Shown here one piece after another: positions 20,771 to 29,623 of a stretch of DNA of 64,000 nt. How positions within the stretch are numbered: the first letter of the stretch is position 1; every line of letters begins with the position of its first letter. The stretch lies in the NCBI GenBank assembly GCA_036625225.1, contig JAZKUF010000004.1:365754-429753 (forward strand), written 5' to 3'. This DNA is from Accumulibacter jenkinsii (lineage in GTDB: Bacteria > Pseudomonadota > Gammaproteobacteria > Burkholderiales > Rhodocyclaceae). The notes beneath the pieces were generated by a model. It was given only the letters and a program-made list of their open reading frames with translations, had not been told where the DNA came from and made no database searches. Made by a program: the position numbers and the translations under genes.

Positions 20771-22275
20771 TGACCGAGTTCCTGATCAGCAACATGGCGC
20801 CGATCATCTTCGTCTCGATGGTCATCTTTCTGCTCGTCGGTTTTCCGGTCGCTTTCGCCCTGGCTGCCAACGGCATCTTCTTCGCCCTCATCGGCATCGA
20901 ACTGGGGCTGCTCGGCCCGCAGTTGTTCCAGGCGCTGCCGGACCGGATTTTCGGCATCATGAGCAACGACACCCTGCTCGCGATTCCGTTCTTCACCTTC
21001 ATGGGGCTGATCCTCGAAAGATCGGGCATGGCCGAAGACCTGCTCGACACCATCGGCCAGCTGTTCGGACCGCTGCGCGGCGGACTCGCCTTCGCGGTGA
21101 TTTTCGTCGGCGCGCTGCTCGCCGCGACGACCGGCGTGGTCGCCGCTTCGGTCATCTCGATGGGCCTGATCTCGCTGCCGATCATGCTGCGTTACGGCTA
21201 CAACACCAAGCTCGCGACCGGCGTCATCGCCGCTTCCGGTACCCTGGCACAGATCATCCCGCCATCGCTGGTGCTGATCATCATGGCCGACCAGCTCGGC
21301 AAGTCGGTCGGCGACATGTATGCCGGCGCAGTCCTGCCGGCAGCGGTGCTGACCAGCTTTTACGTCGGTTATGTCGTGCTGGTGGCGGTCTTCAGACCGA
21401 ACTGGGCCCCGGCGCTGCCGGCCGAAGCGCGGACGCTGCACGGCGGCAAGCTGCTGCTGCGCTCGCTGACGACCCTGGTGCCGCCGCTGCTGCTGATCTT
21501 TCTGGTCCTCGGGACGATCTTTCTCGGCATCGCGACGCCGACCGAAGGCGGCGCGATGGGCGCCACCGGCGCCCTGATCATGGCCGTGGCCCGGCGGCGG
21601 CTGTCGATCAAACTGCTCAAGCAGGCGATGGAAACGACCGCCAAGCTGACCACCTTCGTCGTCTTCATCCTGGTCGGCGCGCGCGTCTTTTCGCTGACCT
21701 TCTACGGCGTCGATGGCCATCGCTGGGTCGAGCATCTGCTCACCGGACTCCCCGGGGGCGAGATCGGTTTCCTGATCGTGGTCAACATTCTCGTCTTCCT
21801 GCTCGCCTTTTTCCTCGACTTCTTCGAACTCTCGTTCATCATCGTGCCGCTGCTCGGTCCGGTGGCGCAGTCGCTGGGAATCGACCTCATCTGGTTCGGC
21901 ATCCTGCTCGCGGTCAACATGCAGACCTCGTTCATGCACCCGCCTTTCGGCTTTGCCCTCTTCTACCTGCGCTCGGTGGCACCGGCCGCGGTCAAGACCA
22001 CCGACATCTACTGGGGGGCGATCCCCTTCGTCTGCATCCAGGTGATCATGGTCGGGATCCTCATCTTTTTTCCGCAACTGGTCACCTTTGGCCTCGACCA
22101 GGACGTCAAGGTCGATCTCGATTCGGTGCAGATCGAAATGCCGAAGTCCGAATACGGAACCCAGGATTACGGGATGCCAGCGGCCACCCCGGGAAGCGAA
22201 ACCCCGCCGGCCGACACGGAAGATGCGGCGAGCAAGGCGGTGCGCGACGCGATGAAGGAGGATCCGGCGAAGTAG
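20770..22275 (+). CDS. TRAP transporter large permease subunit (DctM-like)
   Basis: 501 residues with about 12 membrane helices. Conserved TRAP-T motifs are AIPFFTFMGLILERSGMAEDLL near residue 75 (read in two pieces), TGVVAASVISMGLISLP near 120 and PPSLVLIIMADQLGKSVGDM near 165. A hydrophilic C-terminal tail of about 60 residues is longer than usual. The ligand cannot be read from the permease. Confidence 0.92.
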   Translation: MTEFLISNMAPIIFVSMVIFLLVGFPVAFALAANGIFFALIGIELGLLGPQLFQALPDRIFGIMSNDTLLAIPFFTFMGLILERSGMAEDLLDTIGQLFGPLRGGLAFAVIFVGALLAATTGVVAASVISMGLISLPIMLRYGYNTKLATGVIAASGTLAQIIPPSLVLIIMADQLGKSVGDMYAGAVLPAAVLTSFYVGYVVLVAVFRPNWAPALPAEARTLHGGKLLLRSLTTLVPPLLLIFLVLGTIFLGIATPTEGGAMGATGALIMAVARRRLSIKLLKQAMETTAKLTTFVVFILVGARVFSLTFYGVDGHRWVEHLLTGLPGGEIGFLIVVNILVFLLAFFLDFFELSFIIVPLLGPVAQSLGIDLIWFGILLAVNMQTSFMHPPFGFALFYLRSVAPAAVKTTDIYWGAIPFVCIQVIMVGILIFFPQLVTFGLDQDVKVDLDSVQIEMPKSEYGTQDYGMPAATPGSETPPADTEDAASKAVRDAMKEDPAK

Positions 22276-22284
22276 GTCGGCCCG

Positions 22285-22311
22285 GCCGGCACAACGGTCG
22301 TTTGTGCCGGC
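22285..22311. terminator. Hairpin between convergent genes
   Basis: A perfect 10-bp stem, GCCGGCACAA / TTGTGCCGGC, with a 7-base loop lies between the TRAP large subunit and the converging DUF1302 gene. The position suits a bidirectional terminator, but there is no T-run. Confidence 0.5.
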
Positions 22312-22349
22312 ATCCACACGAGAGAACGGGAGAACGCTGGGCGGGCGAT

Positions 22350-23945
22350 TCAGAAGCTGTAGCGCACCTCGGTATAGACGCGATCCCGGTCGTCGTAGCG
22401 ACCGAAGTAGCCGAACGGCGGTCCATTGAAGAGGTCGACGCCGAGGGCGAGGCGCCAGTTCTTCTCGAAGTTCCAGCTGACGCGCGGTCGCAGCAGCCAG
22501 TCGGTACGGTTGAGGCTCGAGATCCACAGCGCCTGCGCCTCGACCTTGTCGCCGAAGCGGTGATTGACCAGCAGGCTGTAGCCGTTCTCGTTGGCGGCCG
22601 GAATGATATCCGGATCATGGTCGTAGATGTGGTTCTGGAAGAGCTGGAAATTGATCCGGGTATCGGCAATCTCGGTATAGTCGAGACCGAGCACCCAGCT
22701 CAGCGTGTTCAGCGAAACCACGCCATCCGGGTCGGTCAGGTTGATCACTTCATAGCCTCGGCCACGCGTATACACCGCCTCGGCCTTGACCAGAAATGAG
22801 CCGAAATCCTTGGCCAGCGTGCTGCCAAACTGGTCGATGCGGTCGTGCCTCGCCTGATAGATCACCGTCGGCTGCGGCGCTGCGACGATCTCCCGGTAGA
22901 AGGTCGGCGCCACGTTCATGCTGCTGTAGGCAAAAGCCGCCACGTCCCAGCCGTCTCGCAGCAGCGACAGGCGCAGACCATAGTTGGTGTTGGCAAGACT
23001 GCGGGCGGGAATTTTCTCGTTGCGAAAAACGCTCTCGACGCCGGGCGGCGGCGGCGGCGTGTAGGCATAGAACTCTGAACCGGGCTTGCCGATGTTGTCG
23101 TAGCTGGCCACCGGAATCCAGAGGAACTCGGCGTGGAAATCGTTTTCGAAATACTCGGCCCGGGCGGCCCATTGCGGAATCCGCAGGATCTCGAATTCAG
23201 GCAGGATGAACTGCCGCATGTCCTTGGCCGAGACCACGTCGCCGAAAAGCAGGCCGACCATCTCGCCCCAGACGATCTGTTGCCGGCCAAGGCGGAAATC
23301 CCAGTTGCCGGCGCCAATATCGAGATAATTTTCGCGCAGCAGGACGTTGAAACGCTGGTCGTCGGCGACGGCCTGCGGGTAGAAATCGGTCAGGGTATAG
23401 GTCGCGTCGTAGTCGATCCGGGCGCCGATCTTCCATTTGACGTGGCTGTTGAAGCTGCCCGACGCAGCGAGATCGACACGGGTCATCATCTCCGACCAGT
23501 GCGCCGGTTTTTCCCAGTCGTAAGCCATCACATTCTGGACGAAACCCCGCCAGCCGGCAGGTGTCGCCGACGCCCCCGGGATCATCGCGGCGGCCCCCGG
23601 GGCGAGCACCTCATCGTCACCGAACAGCGAATCCCGACTGACCGGCAGGCTCGCGGCTGGCAGCGAGTTCACCCCCGCAGCCGCTTCGGGCGCCTCGCGA
23701 CTGGCCGGCGAAGCCGCTTCGGGCGCCGGCTCGTCGTCGCCAAACAGCGCGTCGCGGCTCGTCGGCAGTGCGTCGGCCGCCTTCGCGGCGAGCACGAAGC
23801 CGCCTGGCGGCGTCGACTCGCGGCGCTCGGGTCCGGCGCGGTCCATTGCATCGGGAGGATCGGCAGCGGCCGATGGCGAAAGATTCGCGAGCAGCAGAGC
23901 GAGGCACGCGAGCGGCGGGCTAATTCTGGTTGTCATCACTGGCAT
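22350..23945 (-). CDS. DUF1302-family outer membrane beta-barrel protein
   Basis: 531 residues from ATG 23945 (MPVMTTRIS), chosen because a signal peptide follows at once (ACLALLLANLSPSAAA). The mature N-terminus is low-complexity, Ala/Pro/Glu-rich, and contains the motif SRD[A/S]LFGDDE twice, spaced about 45 residues apart. The rest is rich in alternating aromatic/polar strands, with NWDFRLGRQQIVWGE typical of DUF1302 barrels and a terminal Phe (VYTEVRYSF), the signal for outer-membrane insertion. The start overlaps the end of the upstream ABC ATPase by 26 bases, so the two are probably co-transcribed. Confidence 0.85.
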   Translation of the reverse strand: MPVMTTRISPPLACLALLLANLSPSAAADPPDAMDRAGPERRESTPPGGFVLAAKAADALPTSRDALFGDDEPAPEAASPASREAPEAAAGVNSLPAASLPVSRDSLFGDDEVLAPGAAAMIPGASATPAGWRGFVQNVMAYDWEKPAHWSEMMTRVDLAASGSFNSHVKWKIGARIDYDATYTLTDFYPQAVADDQRFNVLLRENYLDIGAGNWDFRLGRQQIVWGEMVGLLFGDVVSAKDMRQFILPEFEILRIPQWAARAEYFENDFHAEFLWIPVASYDNIGKPGSEFYAYTPPPPPGVESVFRNEKIPARSLANTNYGLRLSLLRDGWDVAAFAYSSMNVAPTFYREIVAAPQPTVIYQARHDRIDQFGSTLAKDFGSFLVKAEAVYTRGRGYEVINLTDPDGVVSLNTLSWVLGLDYTEIADTRINFQLFQNHIYDHDPDIIPAANENGYSLLVNHRFGDKVEAQALWISSLNRTDWLLRPRVSWNFEKNWRLALGVDLFNGPPFGYFGRYDDRDRVYTEVRYSF

Positions 23946-24741
23946 GATTATCGTTTCCGGCTGCAGCCGACGCAACGGACGCCGGCGGGGTGATCTCGCT
24001 ATCATCGGCGGCAGTCTCTGCCGGGCGATGGCGGGCAACTGACCAGCGGGAGTTCGAACGCATTCCCAGGAGGGCAATCTGGCCATCCTCGACGCGTACC
24101 AGACGATCCGCCTTGGCAATCACCCGCTTGTCGTGGGTGGAAAAAATGAAGGTTGTCTTGAACTTGCGGTTGATCCGCTTCATCAGGAGGAGGATCTCCT
24201 CGCCGGTCTTGTGGTCGAGGTTGGCGGTCGGTTCATCGGCCAGGACGATCGACGGCCGAATGACCAGCGCGCGGGCGATCGCCACCCGCTGACGCTGACC
24301 GCCGCTCAACTGATTCGGACGATTGAGCGCGTATTTCGACAAACCGACGACTTCCAGAAAATACGCCACGCGCTTCTGCCGTTCCTCGCGCGACACATCG
24401 CTGCGGTTGAGCAGCGGATATTCGACGTTTTCAGCGGCCGACAGGACCGGCAGCAGATTGAAGGTCTGGAAGATGAAGCCGATCGTGCGGGCGCGCAGGT
24501 CGGCGAGTTGATCGGGCGTGCGGCCGCTGACATCCTGGTCGTTGATGAAGATCTTGCCGCTGGTCGGCGTATCGATGCAGCCGATCAGGTTCAGCAGGGT
24601 CGTCTTGCCACTTCCCGAAGGCCCCGCGATCGCCAGAAAAACGCCTGGGTCGAATGAGAGCGTGATGTCCTTCAGCGCTTGGACTTTCTGGTCGCCGAGC
24701 AGATAATCCTTGTATACGTGTTCGATGCGGACAACCTTCAT
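23920..24741 (-). CDS. ABC transporter ATPase of the LolD/MacB type
   Basis: 273 residues. Walker A is GPSGSGKTTLLNLIG, the Q-loop region is GFIFQTFNLLPVLSAAENV, the signature is LSGGQRQRVAIARAL, Walker B is IVLADEPTANLD and the H-loop is FIFSTHDKRV, all intact. This subfamily powers lipoprotein release or envelope export together with an FtsX-type permease. No permease gene is adjacent, which is odd. The C-terminal roughly 45 residues are a low-complexity extension. The start MKVVRIEHVYKDY at 24741 is set by domain alignment. Confidence 0.9.
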   Translation of the reverse strand: MKVVRIEHVYKDYLLGDQKVQALKDITLSFDPGVFLAIAGPSGSGKTTLLNLIGCIDTPTSGKIFINDQDVSGRTPDQLADLRARTIGFIFQTFNLLPVLSAAENVEYPLLNRSDVSREERQKRVAYFLEVVGLSKYALNRPNQLSGGQRQRVAIARALVIRPSIVLADEPTANLDHKTGEEILLLMKRINRKFKTTFIFSTHDKRVIAKADRLVRVEDGQIALLGMRSNSRWSVARHRPAETAADDSEITPPASVASAAAGNDNHASDDNQN

Positions 24742-24795
24742 GCGCTGGCACTTCCTGCCAACCGCGTCGACGGTCAGCCCAATGAGGTGAAAACA
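24742..24795. promoter_or_regulatory. Short divergent promoter region
   Basis: Only 54 bases separate the starts of the ABC ATPase (minus) and the LolA-like gene (plus), so their promoters must overlap and could be regulated together. No clear boxes were seen. Confidence 0.4.
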
Positions 24796-25593
24796 ATGGA
24801 AATCATGACCATCCGCCATTCCGGTGTCAACACCGCGCTGGCATTCCTGGCTGCCGCTTTCTTCGCCTGGACCGCCCCGGCAGCGGCGGTGGAGGCGCCA
24901 AAGCCGGCGACAGGCGACGATTCCGAAGCCAGAGTGATCGTTGAAAAGGCGGATGAGGTTCGTTTTCCGGCAGACGGCTTTCAGGTAGACGTCACCATCA
25001 CGACCACCGGCAGCGCCCAGGGCAGCGAGGTGCGCAAGTACCGTGTGCTGTCGAAAGGAAACAGCAACAGTGTCGTCATGGTCACCGAACCCGCCTCCGA
25101 GCGTGGCCAGATCATACTGATGAAAAACCGTGATCTGTGGATTTTCATGCCCGAAGTGTCGCAACCCATCCGGCTCTCGCTGTCGCAACGGCTGACCGGC
25201 CAGGTCGCCAACGGCGATCTGGCGCGCGCCAATTTCGCCAGCGACTACCATCCGAAAGTCCTGCGCAGCGAAACCATCGACGGTGACGAGTTTCACGTCC
25301 TCGAACTCACCGGCATCGATCGCAGCGTGACCTATCAGAAGGTGCTCTACTGGGTCCGCGCGAAGGACTTCTGGCCTTACCGGGCGGAGTTCTATTCGCT
25401 CTCGAACCGTCTCCTGAAGACCTGCATGTACGAGAATTTCAAGACCATGGAAGGCCGCAAGCGACCGACTCGGCTGGTCATGGAAGACGCGCTGCGCGGT
25501 GGCGAACAGTCCGTTCTCGAGTATGCCGGTCTCAAGCTGCGCGATCTGCCGGACAAGCTTTTCACCAAGGACTATCTCAAGAAGCTTGACTAG
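24796..25593 (+). CDS. LolA-like outer membrane lipoprotein-sorting protein
   Basis: 265 residues with a signal peptide (LAFLAAAFFAWTAPAAA). The body matches the LolA-like family found next to export operons: VTEPASERGQIILMKNRDLW near residue 100, MPEVSQPIRLSLSQRL, ANFASDYHP, then YWVRAKDFWPYRAEFYS. Such proteins are thought to carry lipids or lipoproteins across the periplasm. It is divergent from the ABC ATPase / DUF1302 pair, with which it is commonly grouped in other genomes. Confidence 0.85.
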   Translation: MEIMTIRHSGVNTALAFLAAAFFAWTAPAAAVEAPKPATGDDSEARVIVEKADEVRFPADGFQVDVTITTTGSAQGSEVRKYRVLSKGNSNSVVMVTEPASERGQIILMKNRDLWIFMPEVSQPIRLSLSQRLTGQVANGDLARANFASDYHPKVLRSETIDGDEFHVLELTGIDRSVTYQKVLYWVRAKDFWPYRAEFYSLSNRLLKTCMYENFKTMEGRKRPTRLVMEDALRGGEQSVLEYAGLKLRDLPDKLFTKDYLKKLD

Positions 25594-25716
25594 AACGAAC
25601 ATGATCAATGTTAAGCTGACACCGCCGGATGCGGGAGGCCAGGATGGCGGCGTCGTACGACACAATTCTTTGCACCCATTGCCGAACGTCTGGCGGGTGC
25701 CTGTTCCGGGAGGCAG

Positions 25717-26502
25717 ATGTTTCTTTCCAATCTGACAGAACTCACGATGAGCCAGGGCTACCGACGATTCTTCAAGGTCGTGCCGGCGGTGAGTGACGAG
25801 TTACGAGCCGAGAATTACCGTATTCGGCACGAAGTGTATTGCCGGGAACTCGGTTTCGAGGCCCTGCGTCCCGACTGTCTCGAGGCCGACGAGTTCGACC
25901 GGCAATCGGTGCACTGCCTGGTGCAGTCGGTCTCGAGCGGCGCTTATGTCGGCTGCGCCCGGCTGGTACTCGCCGACCCCGATTCACCGTTCACCCCGCT
26001 GCCTTTCGAAGTCACTTGCGCAGCGACGCTCGACCGCTCGATCATTGATCCGATGCGTCTGGATCGATCGCGGATTGCCGAGATCTCGCGGCTGGCGGTG
26101 GTCGGCAGCTACCGCCGCCGACAAGGCGAACATGACAGCCCGATCTCGATCTCGACAGAGGATTTTGGCACGCCCAGGCAGCCGCGCCAGCCGTATCTGG
26201 CACTGGCCGTCTATCTTGGCCTGATCGCCCTGTCCCGCCACTATGGCATCAGCACGCTCTTTGTACTGACCGAACCGCGGCTGGCGATGAACCTGACCCG
26301 GCTCGGCGTACGCGTCACCCGAATCGGTGACGGCGTCGAGCATCGCGGCACACGGGTTCCCTCGATGCTCTCGGTGGCCGAGATCATCGAGGGAATGAAC
26401 TTCCTGGTCCGGGCGCTTTTCGAAGTCATCGCGCGCGAAGTCCAGGCAGGACTGGAGGCTGCCGGGAAGCCGGCAGTTCGCATCCCGCCGCCGGCTGGCT
26501 AA
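25717..26502 (+). CDS. PEP-CTERM/exosortase-system-associated acyltransferase (GNAT-like)
   Basis: 261 residues. N-terminal YRIRHEVYCRELGFE, then GCARLVLAD, the RSRIAEISRLAVV core and a late SRHYGISTLFVLTEPRLAMN block resemble the GNAT-fold acyltransferases found with exosortase/PEP-CTERM systems. They are related to autoinducer synthases in fold. The ATG at 25717 has a GGGAGG site; a second start at 25747 is possible. No exosortase or PEP-CTERM protein is in this window, so the partner locus must lie elsewhere. Confidence 0.8.
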   Translation: MFLSNLTELTMSQGYRRFFKVVPAVSDELRAENYRIRHEVYCRELGFEALRPDCLEADEFDRQSVHCLVQSVSSGAYVGCARLVLADPDSPFTPLPFEVTCAATLDRSIIDPMRLDRSRIAEISRLAVVGSYRRRQGEHDSPISISTEDFGTPRQPRQPYLALAVYLGLIALSRHYGISTLFVLTEPRLAMNLTRLGVRVTRIGDGVEHRGTRVPSMLSVAEIIEGMNFLVRALFEVIAREVQAGLEAAGKPAVRIPPPAG

Positions 26503-26569
26503 CCGCCTCGGGCAACCCGCACACTTTTTTGCAGCCCTTTCAACCCGTTCATCTGACCAAGGAACCCCC

Positions 26570-27073
26570 ATGACAAACACCGTTACCCTCGCTGGCAAGC
26601 CGTGTCAGGTCGTCGGCGACTTTCCCGGAAAAGGCCAGACGGCCCCCGCTTTCACGCTGGTCGGCAAGGATCTCGGCGAGCGTGCGCTGAGCAGCTTTGC
26701 CGGCCAGCGCAAGGTGCTCAACATCTTTCCCAGCATCGACACGCCGACCTGTGCCACCTCGGTGCGCAAGTTCAACGAGCAGGCGAACGCGCTCGACAAT
26801 ACGGTGGTCCTCTGCATTTCCGCCGACCTGCCCTTCGCCCAGAACCGCTTCTGCGCCGCCGAAGGTCTGAACAAGGTGTTGACCTTGTCGACCCTGCGTG
26901 GCCGCGAGTTCCTCGAAGCCTACGGCGTGCTGCTCGCCAGCGGCCCCTTGGCCGGCCTCGCCGCCCGCGCAGTGGTGGTGCTCGACACCGATGACCGCGT
27001 GCTGCACAGCCAGCTGGTCGCCGAGATCAAGGACGAACCCGATTACGACGCCGCGCTGCAGGCGCTCGCCTGA
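26570..27073 (+). CDS. tpx: Thiol peroxidase Tpx
   Basis: 167 residues. Reduces peroxides, mainly alkyl hydroperoxides, using thioredoxin. The peroxidatic cysteine lies in FPSIDTPTCATSVRKFNEQ (Cys near 61) and the resolving cysteine in QNRFCAAEGL (near 95), the atypical 2-Cys Tpx layout. Start MTNTVTLAGKPCQVVGDFP is typical, with AAGGAA before it. Confidence 0.96.
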   Translation: MTNTVTLAGKPCQVVGDFPGKGQTAPAFTLVGKDLGERALSSFAGQRKVLNIFPSIDTPTCATSVRKFNEQANALDNTVVLCISADLPFAQNRFCAAEGLNKVLTLSTLRGREFLEAYGVLLASGPLAGLAARAVVVLDTDDRVLHSQLVAEIKDEPDYDAALQALA

Positions 27074-27091
27074 TCCCGGCCGCACTCCCGC

Positions 27092-27940
27092 ATGTCCGAA
27101 ACCGACAGCGCCGAAGCGAGCCGGCAGCGGCAAGGCATTCAGTCCATCGAGGTCGGCACGCGACTTCTGCGGGCGCTCGCGGTCAACGGTCGGTCGATGG
27201 TGCTGCGCGACCTCGCGCGCAACGCCGGCATGCCGGCGGCCAAGGCCCGCCGTTATCTGGTGAGCTTCATGCGCATGGGTCTCGTCGAGCAGGACGCCAA
27301 CAGCGGGCGGTATGATCTGGGCGAGTTTGCCCTCGAACTGGGTCTTGCGAGTCTCGCCCGCCTCGATCCGGTCCGCCTGGCGGGAGCGGTGCTCGACGAC
27401 CTCTGCGAACAGATCGGCGAGACGGTCGCGCTCGCCATGTGGGGCAATCACGGGGCGACCTGCGTGCGCTGGGTCGAAGCCGGCGGACCGGTGACCATCA
27501 CCCTGCGCACCGGCGTCGTCCTGCCGCTGACCTGTTCGGCGACCGGCCTGGCCTTCGCCGCTTTCTACCGCTCGCCGTATCTGCGGAAAATGCTCGACGC
27601 CGAAGTGCAGGCGACCGCCGAAACGAGAAACACGCCGCCAGCAGCGCTGTTGACGGCGCTCGCGCACCAGCTCGACGAGATTCGCCAGCACGGCATCGCC
27701 CGCGCTTCCGGCAGCCTGACCCCGGGAATCAACGGTTTCAGCGCGCCGGTCTTCGACCATAGCGGGCGCATGGTTGCCGCGATCACCTCACTGGGCATCA
27801 TCGGCAGCTTTGACCTCGCCTGGGACAGCCCGATGGCGCAGCGCACCCGTGAAGCCGCAGCAACGCTTTCCCGGCGGCTCGGGCATGGCAGCAGCGAGGG
27901 CGCCCCACCCGCCGCCGCGAGCCATGTCGCCGCCGCTTAG
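27092..27940 (+). CDS. IclR-family transcriptional regulator
   Basis: 282 residues. An N-terminal winged helix (QSIEVGTRLLRALAVNGRSM, then LRDLARNAGMPAAKARRYL) is followed by a linker and the IclR effector domain (about residues 85-260), with GLAFAAF and SLTPGINGFSAPVFDHSG. It lies 18 bases after tpx, but the target is unknown. The last 17 bases overlap the next gene. Confidence 0.9.
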   Translation: MSETDSAEASRQRQGIQSIEVGTRLLRALAVNGRSMVLRDLARNAGMPAAKARRYLVSFMRMGLVEQDANSGRYDLGEFALELGLASLARLDPVRLAGAVLDDLCEQIGETVALAMWGNHGATCVRWVEAGGPVTITLRTGVVLPLTCSATGLAFAAFYRSPYLRKMLDAEVQATAETRNTPPAALLTALAHQLDEIRQHGIARASGSLTPGINGFSAPVFDHSGRMVAAITSLGIIGSFDLAWDSPMAQRTREAAATLSRRLGHGSSEGAPPAAASHVAAA

Positions 27941-28190
27941 CTGCCGCGCCGCCTGCGGCGCCTGCTGCATTGCCCCTTCGATCACCAGCGCGATGCCGGG
28001 CCATCCGCAGGGCAAGCTCGCCGGCGAGCGCTGTGCCAACCTCGACGACGACCTGCGCTGCCGCTTGTGGGGGCGCGCCGAGCGGCCGGCGTTCTGCGCC
28101 GGCCTGCAACCGTCGGGCGAGATGTGCGGTGACCATCAGGCACAGGCGCTCGCCTGGCTGTCGGCGCTCGAACGGGCAACCCGACCTTGA
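27924..28190 (+). CDS. YkgJ-family cysteine cluster protein
   Basis: 88 residues with eight cysteines arranged as CRAACGACC, then CANL...CRLW and CAGL...CGDH, the pattern of the YkgJ/UPF0153 Cys-cluster family, thought to bind Zn or an Fe-S cluster. Start ATG 27924 lies inside the iclR gene's end. Function unknown. Confidence 0.8.
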   Translation: MSPPLSCRAACGACCIAPSITSAMPGHPQGKLAGERCANLDDDLRCRLWGRAERPAFCAGLQPSGEMCGDHQAQALAWLSALERATRP

Positions 28191-28224
28191 GTGGTAGAAT
28201 GCCGCTTTTTGTCGAAAGCCTGCC

Positions 28225-29049
28225 GTGGATCCGCTGCTCCTGCTGAAAGCCCTGATTCTCGGTGTGGTCGAAGGGGTCACCGAGTTTCTGCCGATCTCTT
28301 CGACCGGTCACCTGATCCTCGTCGGCGACCTGCTCGACTTCAACGACGAGCGCGGCAAGCTGTTCTCGATCGTCATCCAGTCGGGAGCCATGCTCGCGGT
28401 GTGCTGGGAATATCGCGCGAAGATCACCGAAGTGCTGCTCGGCCTGCCGAGCGACCGCGCTGCGCGGCGTTTCGCGCTCAACGTGCTGGTTGCCTTCCTG
28501 CCGCTGGCGGTCATCGGCCTCCTGTTCGGCAAGGCGATCAAGACCTATCTGTTCAACGCGCCCGTGGTTGCGCTGGCCTTCATCGTCGGCGGTCTGCTGA
28601 TTCTCTGGGCCGAACGCCGGCAACATCGCATCCGTATCGAATCGATCGATGATCTGTCGCTGACCGACGCCGTCAAGCTCGGCTTTGCACAGGCGCTGGC
28701 GCTGATCCCGGGCACCTCGCGCTCGGGCGCGACGATCATCGGTGGCCTGTTCTTCGGCCTGTCACGGCGAGCGGCGACCGAGTTTTCGTTCTTCCTGGCC
28801 ATGCCGACCCTGATCGGGGCCAGCGTTTACCAGCTCTACAAGGAACGGGCGCTGCTTTCGTTCGACGACCTGGGGATGTGGGTGGTGGGTTTCGTGGCCT
28901 CGTTCCTCTCGGCTTTCTGGGCGGTGCGCGGGCTGCTGCGCTACATCAGTACGCATGATTTCTCGGTTTTTGCCTGGTATCGCATCGCTTTCGGTATCGT
29001 CGTCCTGGTGACCTGGCATTTCGACGTGATTTCATGGGCCAGCCATTAG
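28225..29049 (+). CDS. uppP: Undecaprenyl-diphosphatase UppP (BacA)
   Basis: 274 residues. Inner-membrane enzyme that dephosphorylates undecaprenyl pyrophosphate to recycle the cell-wall lipid carrier. It begins with GTG 28225 as MDPLLLLKALILGVVEGVTE. The two catalytic segments are EGVTEFLPISSTGHLILV and GTSRSGATIIGGLFFGLSRR. About eight membrane helices are visible and the length is normal. Confidence 0.97.
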   Translation: MDPLLLLKALILGVVEGVTEFLPISSTGHLILVGDLLDFNDERGKLFSIVIQSGAMLAVCWEYRAKITEVLLGLPSDRAARRFALNVLVAFLPLAVIGLLFGKAIKTYLFNAPVVALAFIVGGLLILWAERRQHRIRIESIDDLSLTDAVKLGFAQALALIPGTSRSGATIIGGLFFGLSRRAATEFSFFLAMPTLIGASVYQLYKERALLSFDDLGMWVVGFVASFLSAFWAVRGLLRYISTHDFSVFAWYRIAFGIVVLVTWHFDVISWASH

Positions 29050-29050
29050 C

Positions 29051-29623
29051 ATGAGTACTGCGCGCATTCTCTACCTGCACGGCTTCTGTTCGTCGCCGGC
29101 GTCGTGGAAAGCCAGGCTGCTGGGAGAACGGCTGACCGCCGCCGGTCTCGGCGACCACTTCGTCTGCCCGACGCTGTCGCCGAGACCGCTGACGGCAATC
29201 CATACGGTCGAGGCACTGCTCGCCGACGCGGACCGTCCAACGACGCTGGTCGGCAGTTCGCTCGGCGCTTATTACGCGACCTGGCTCGCCGAAAAACACG
29301 ACCTGCGGGCGGTCCTGATCAACCCGGCGGTGATGGCCCCGCAGCTGCTCGGGGGACTCGTCGGCCATCATGCCAACTTTCACAGCGGCGAATCCTTCGA
29401 GTTCACGTCCGCACACGTCGACCAACTGCGCGCCCTCGACGCACCGTCGATCACCCCGGCGCGTTACCTGTTGCTGCTCGAAACCGGTGACGAGGTGCTC
29501 GACTACCGGCTGGCCGTCGCGCGCTACGCCGGCTGCCGCCAGATGATTCTCGAAGGGGGTGACCACAGCTTCACGCGCTTCCCCGAGCTGGTACCGCAAA
29601 TCATTGAATTCTGTAGGTTATAA
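29051..29623 (+). CDS. YqiA/YcfP-type alpha/beta hydrolase
   Basis: 190 residues. Small esterase-like protein: LYLHGFCSSPASWKA at the N-terminus, the nucleophile elbow VGSSLGAYYATWLAEK (Ser near residue 73), an Asp near YLLLLETGDEVLD and His in EGGDHSFTRFPE. The start is two bases after uppP. Its stop overlaps the next start as TAATG, so it is translationally coupled to the RNB gene. Confidence 0.9.
   Translation: MSTARILYLHGFCSSPASWKARLLGERLTAAGLGDHFVCPTLSPRPLTAIHTVEALLADADRPTTLVGSSLGAYYATWLAEKHDLRAVLINPAVMAPQLLGGLVGHHANFHSGESFEFTSAHVDQLRALDAPSITPARYLLLLETGDEVLDYRLAVARYAGCRQMILEGGDHSFTRFPELVPQIIEFCRL

Noticed and set aside
20383..22527. Minus-strand open frame opposite the TRAP genes
   Set aside because: Its composition is typical of antisense to membrane proteins, and it contradicts clear DctQ and DctM coding.
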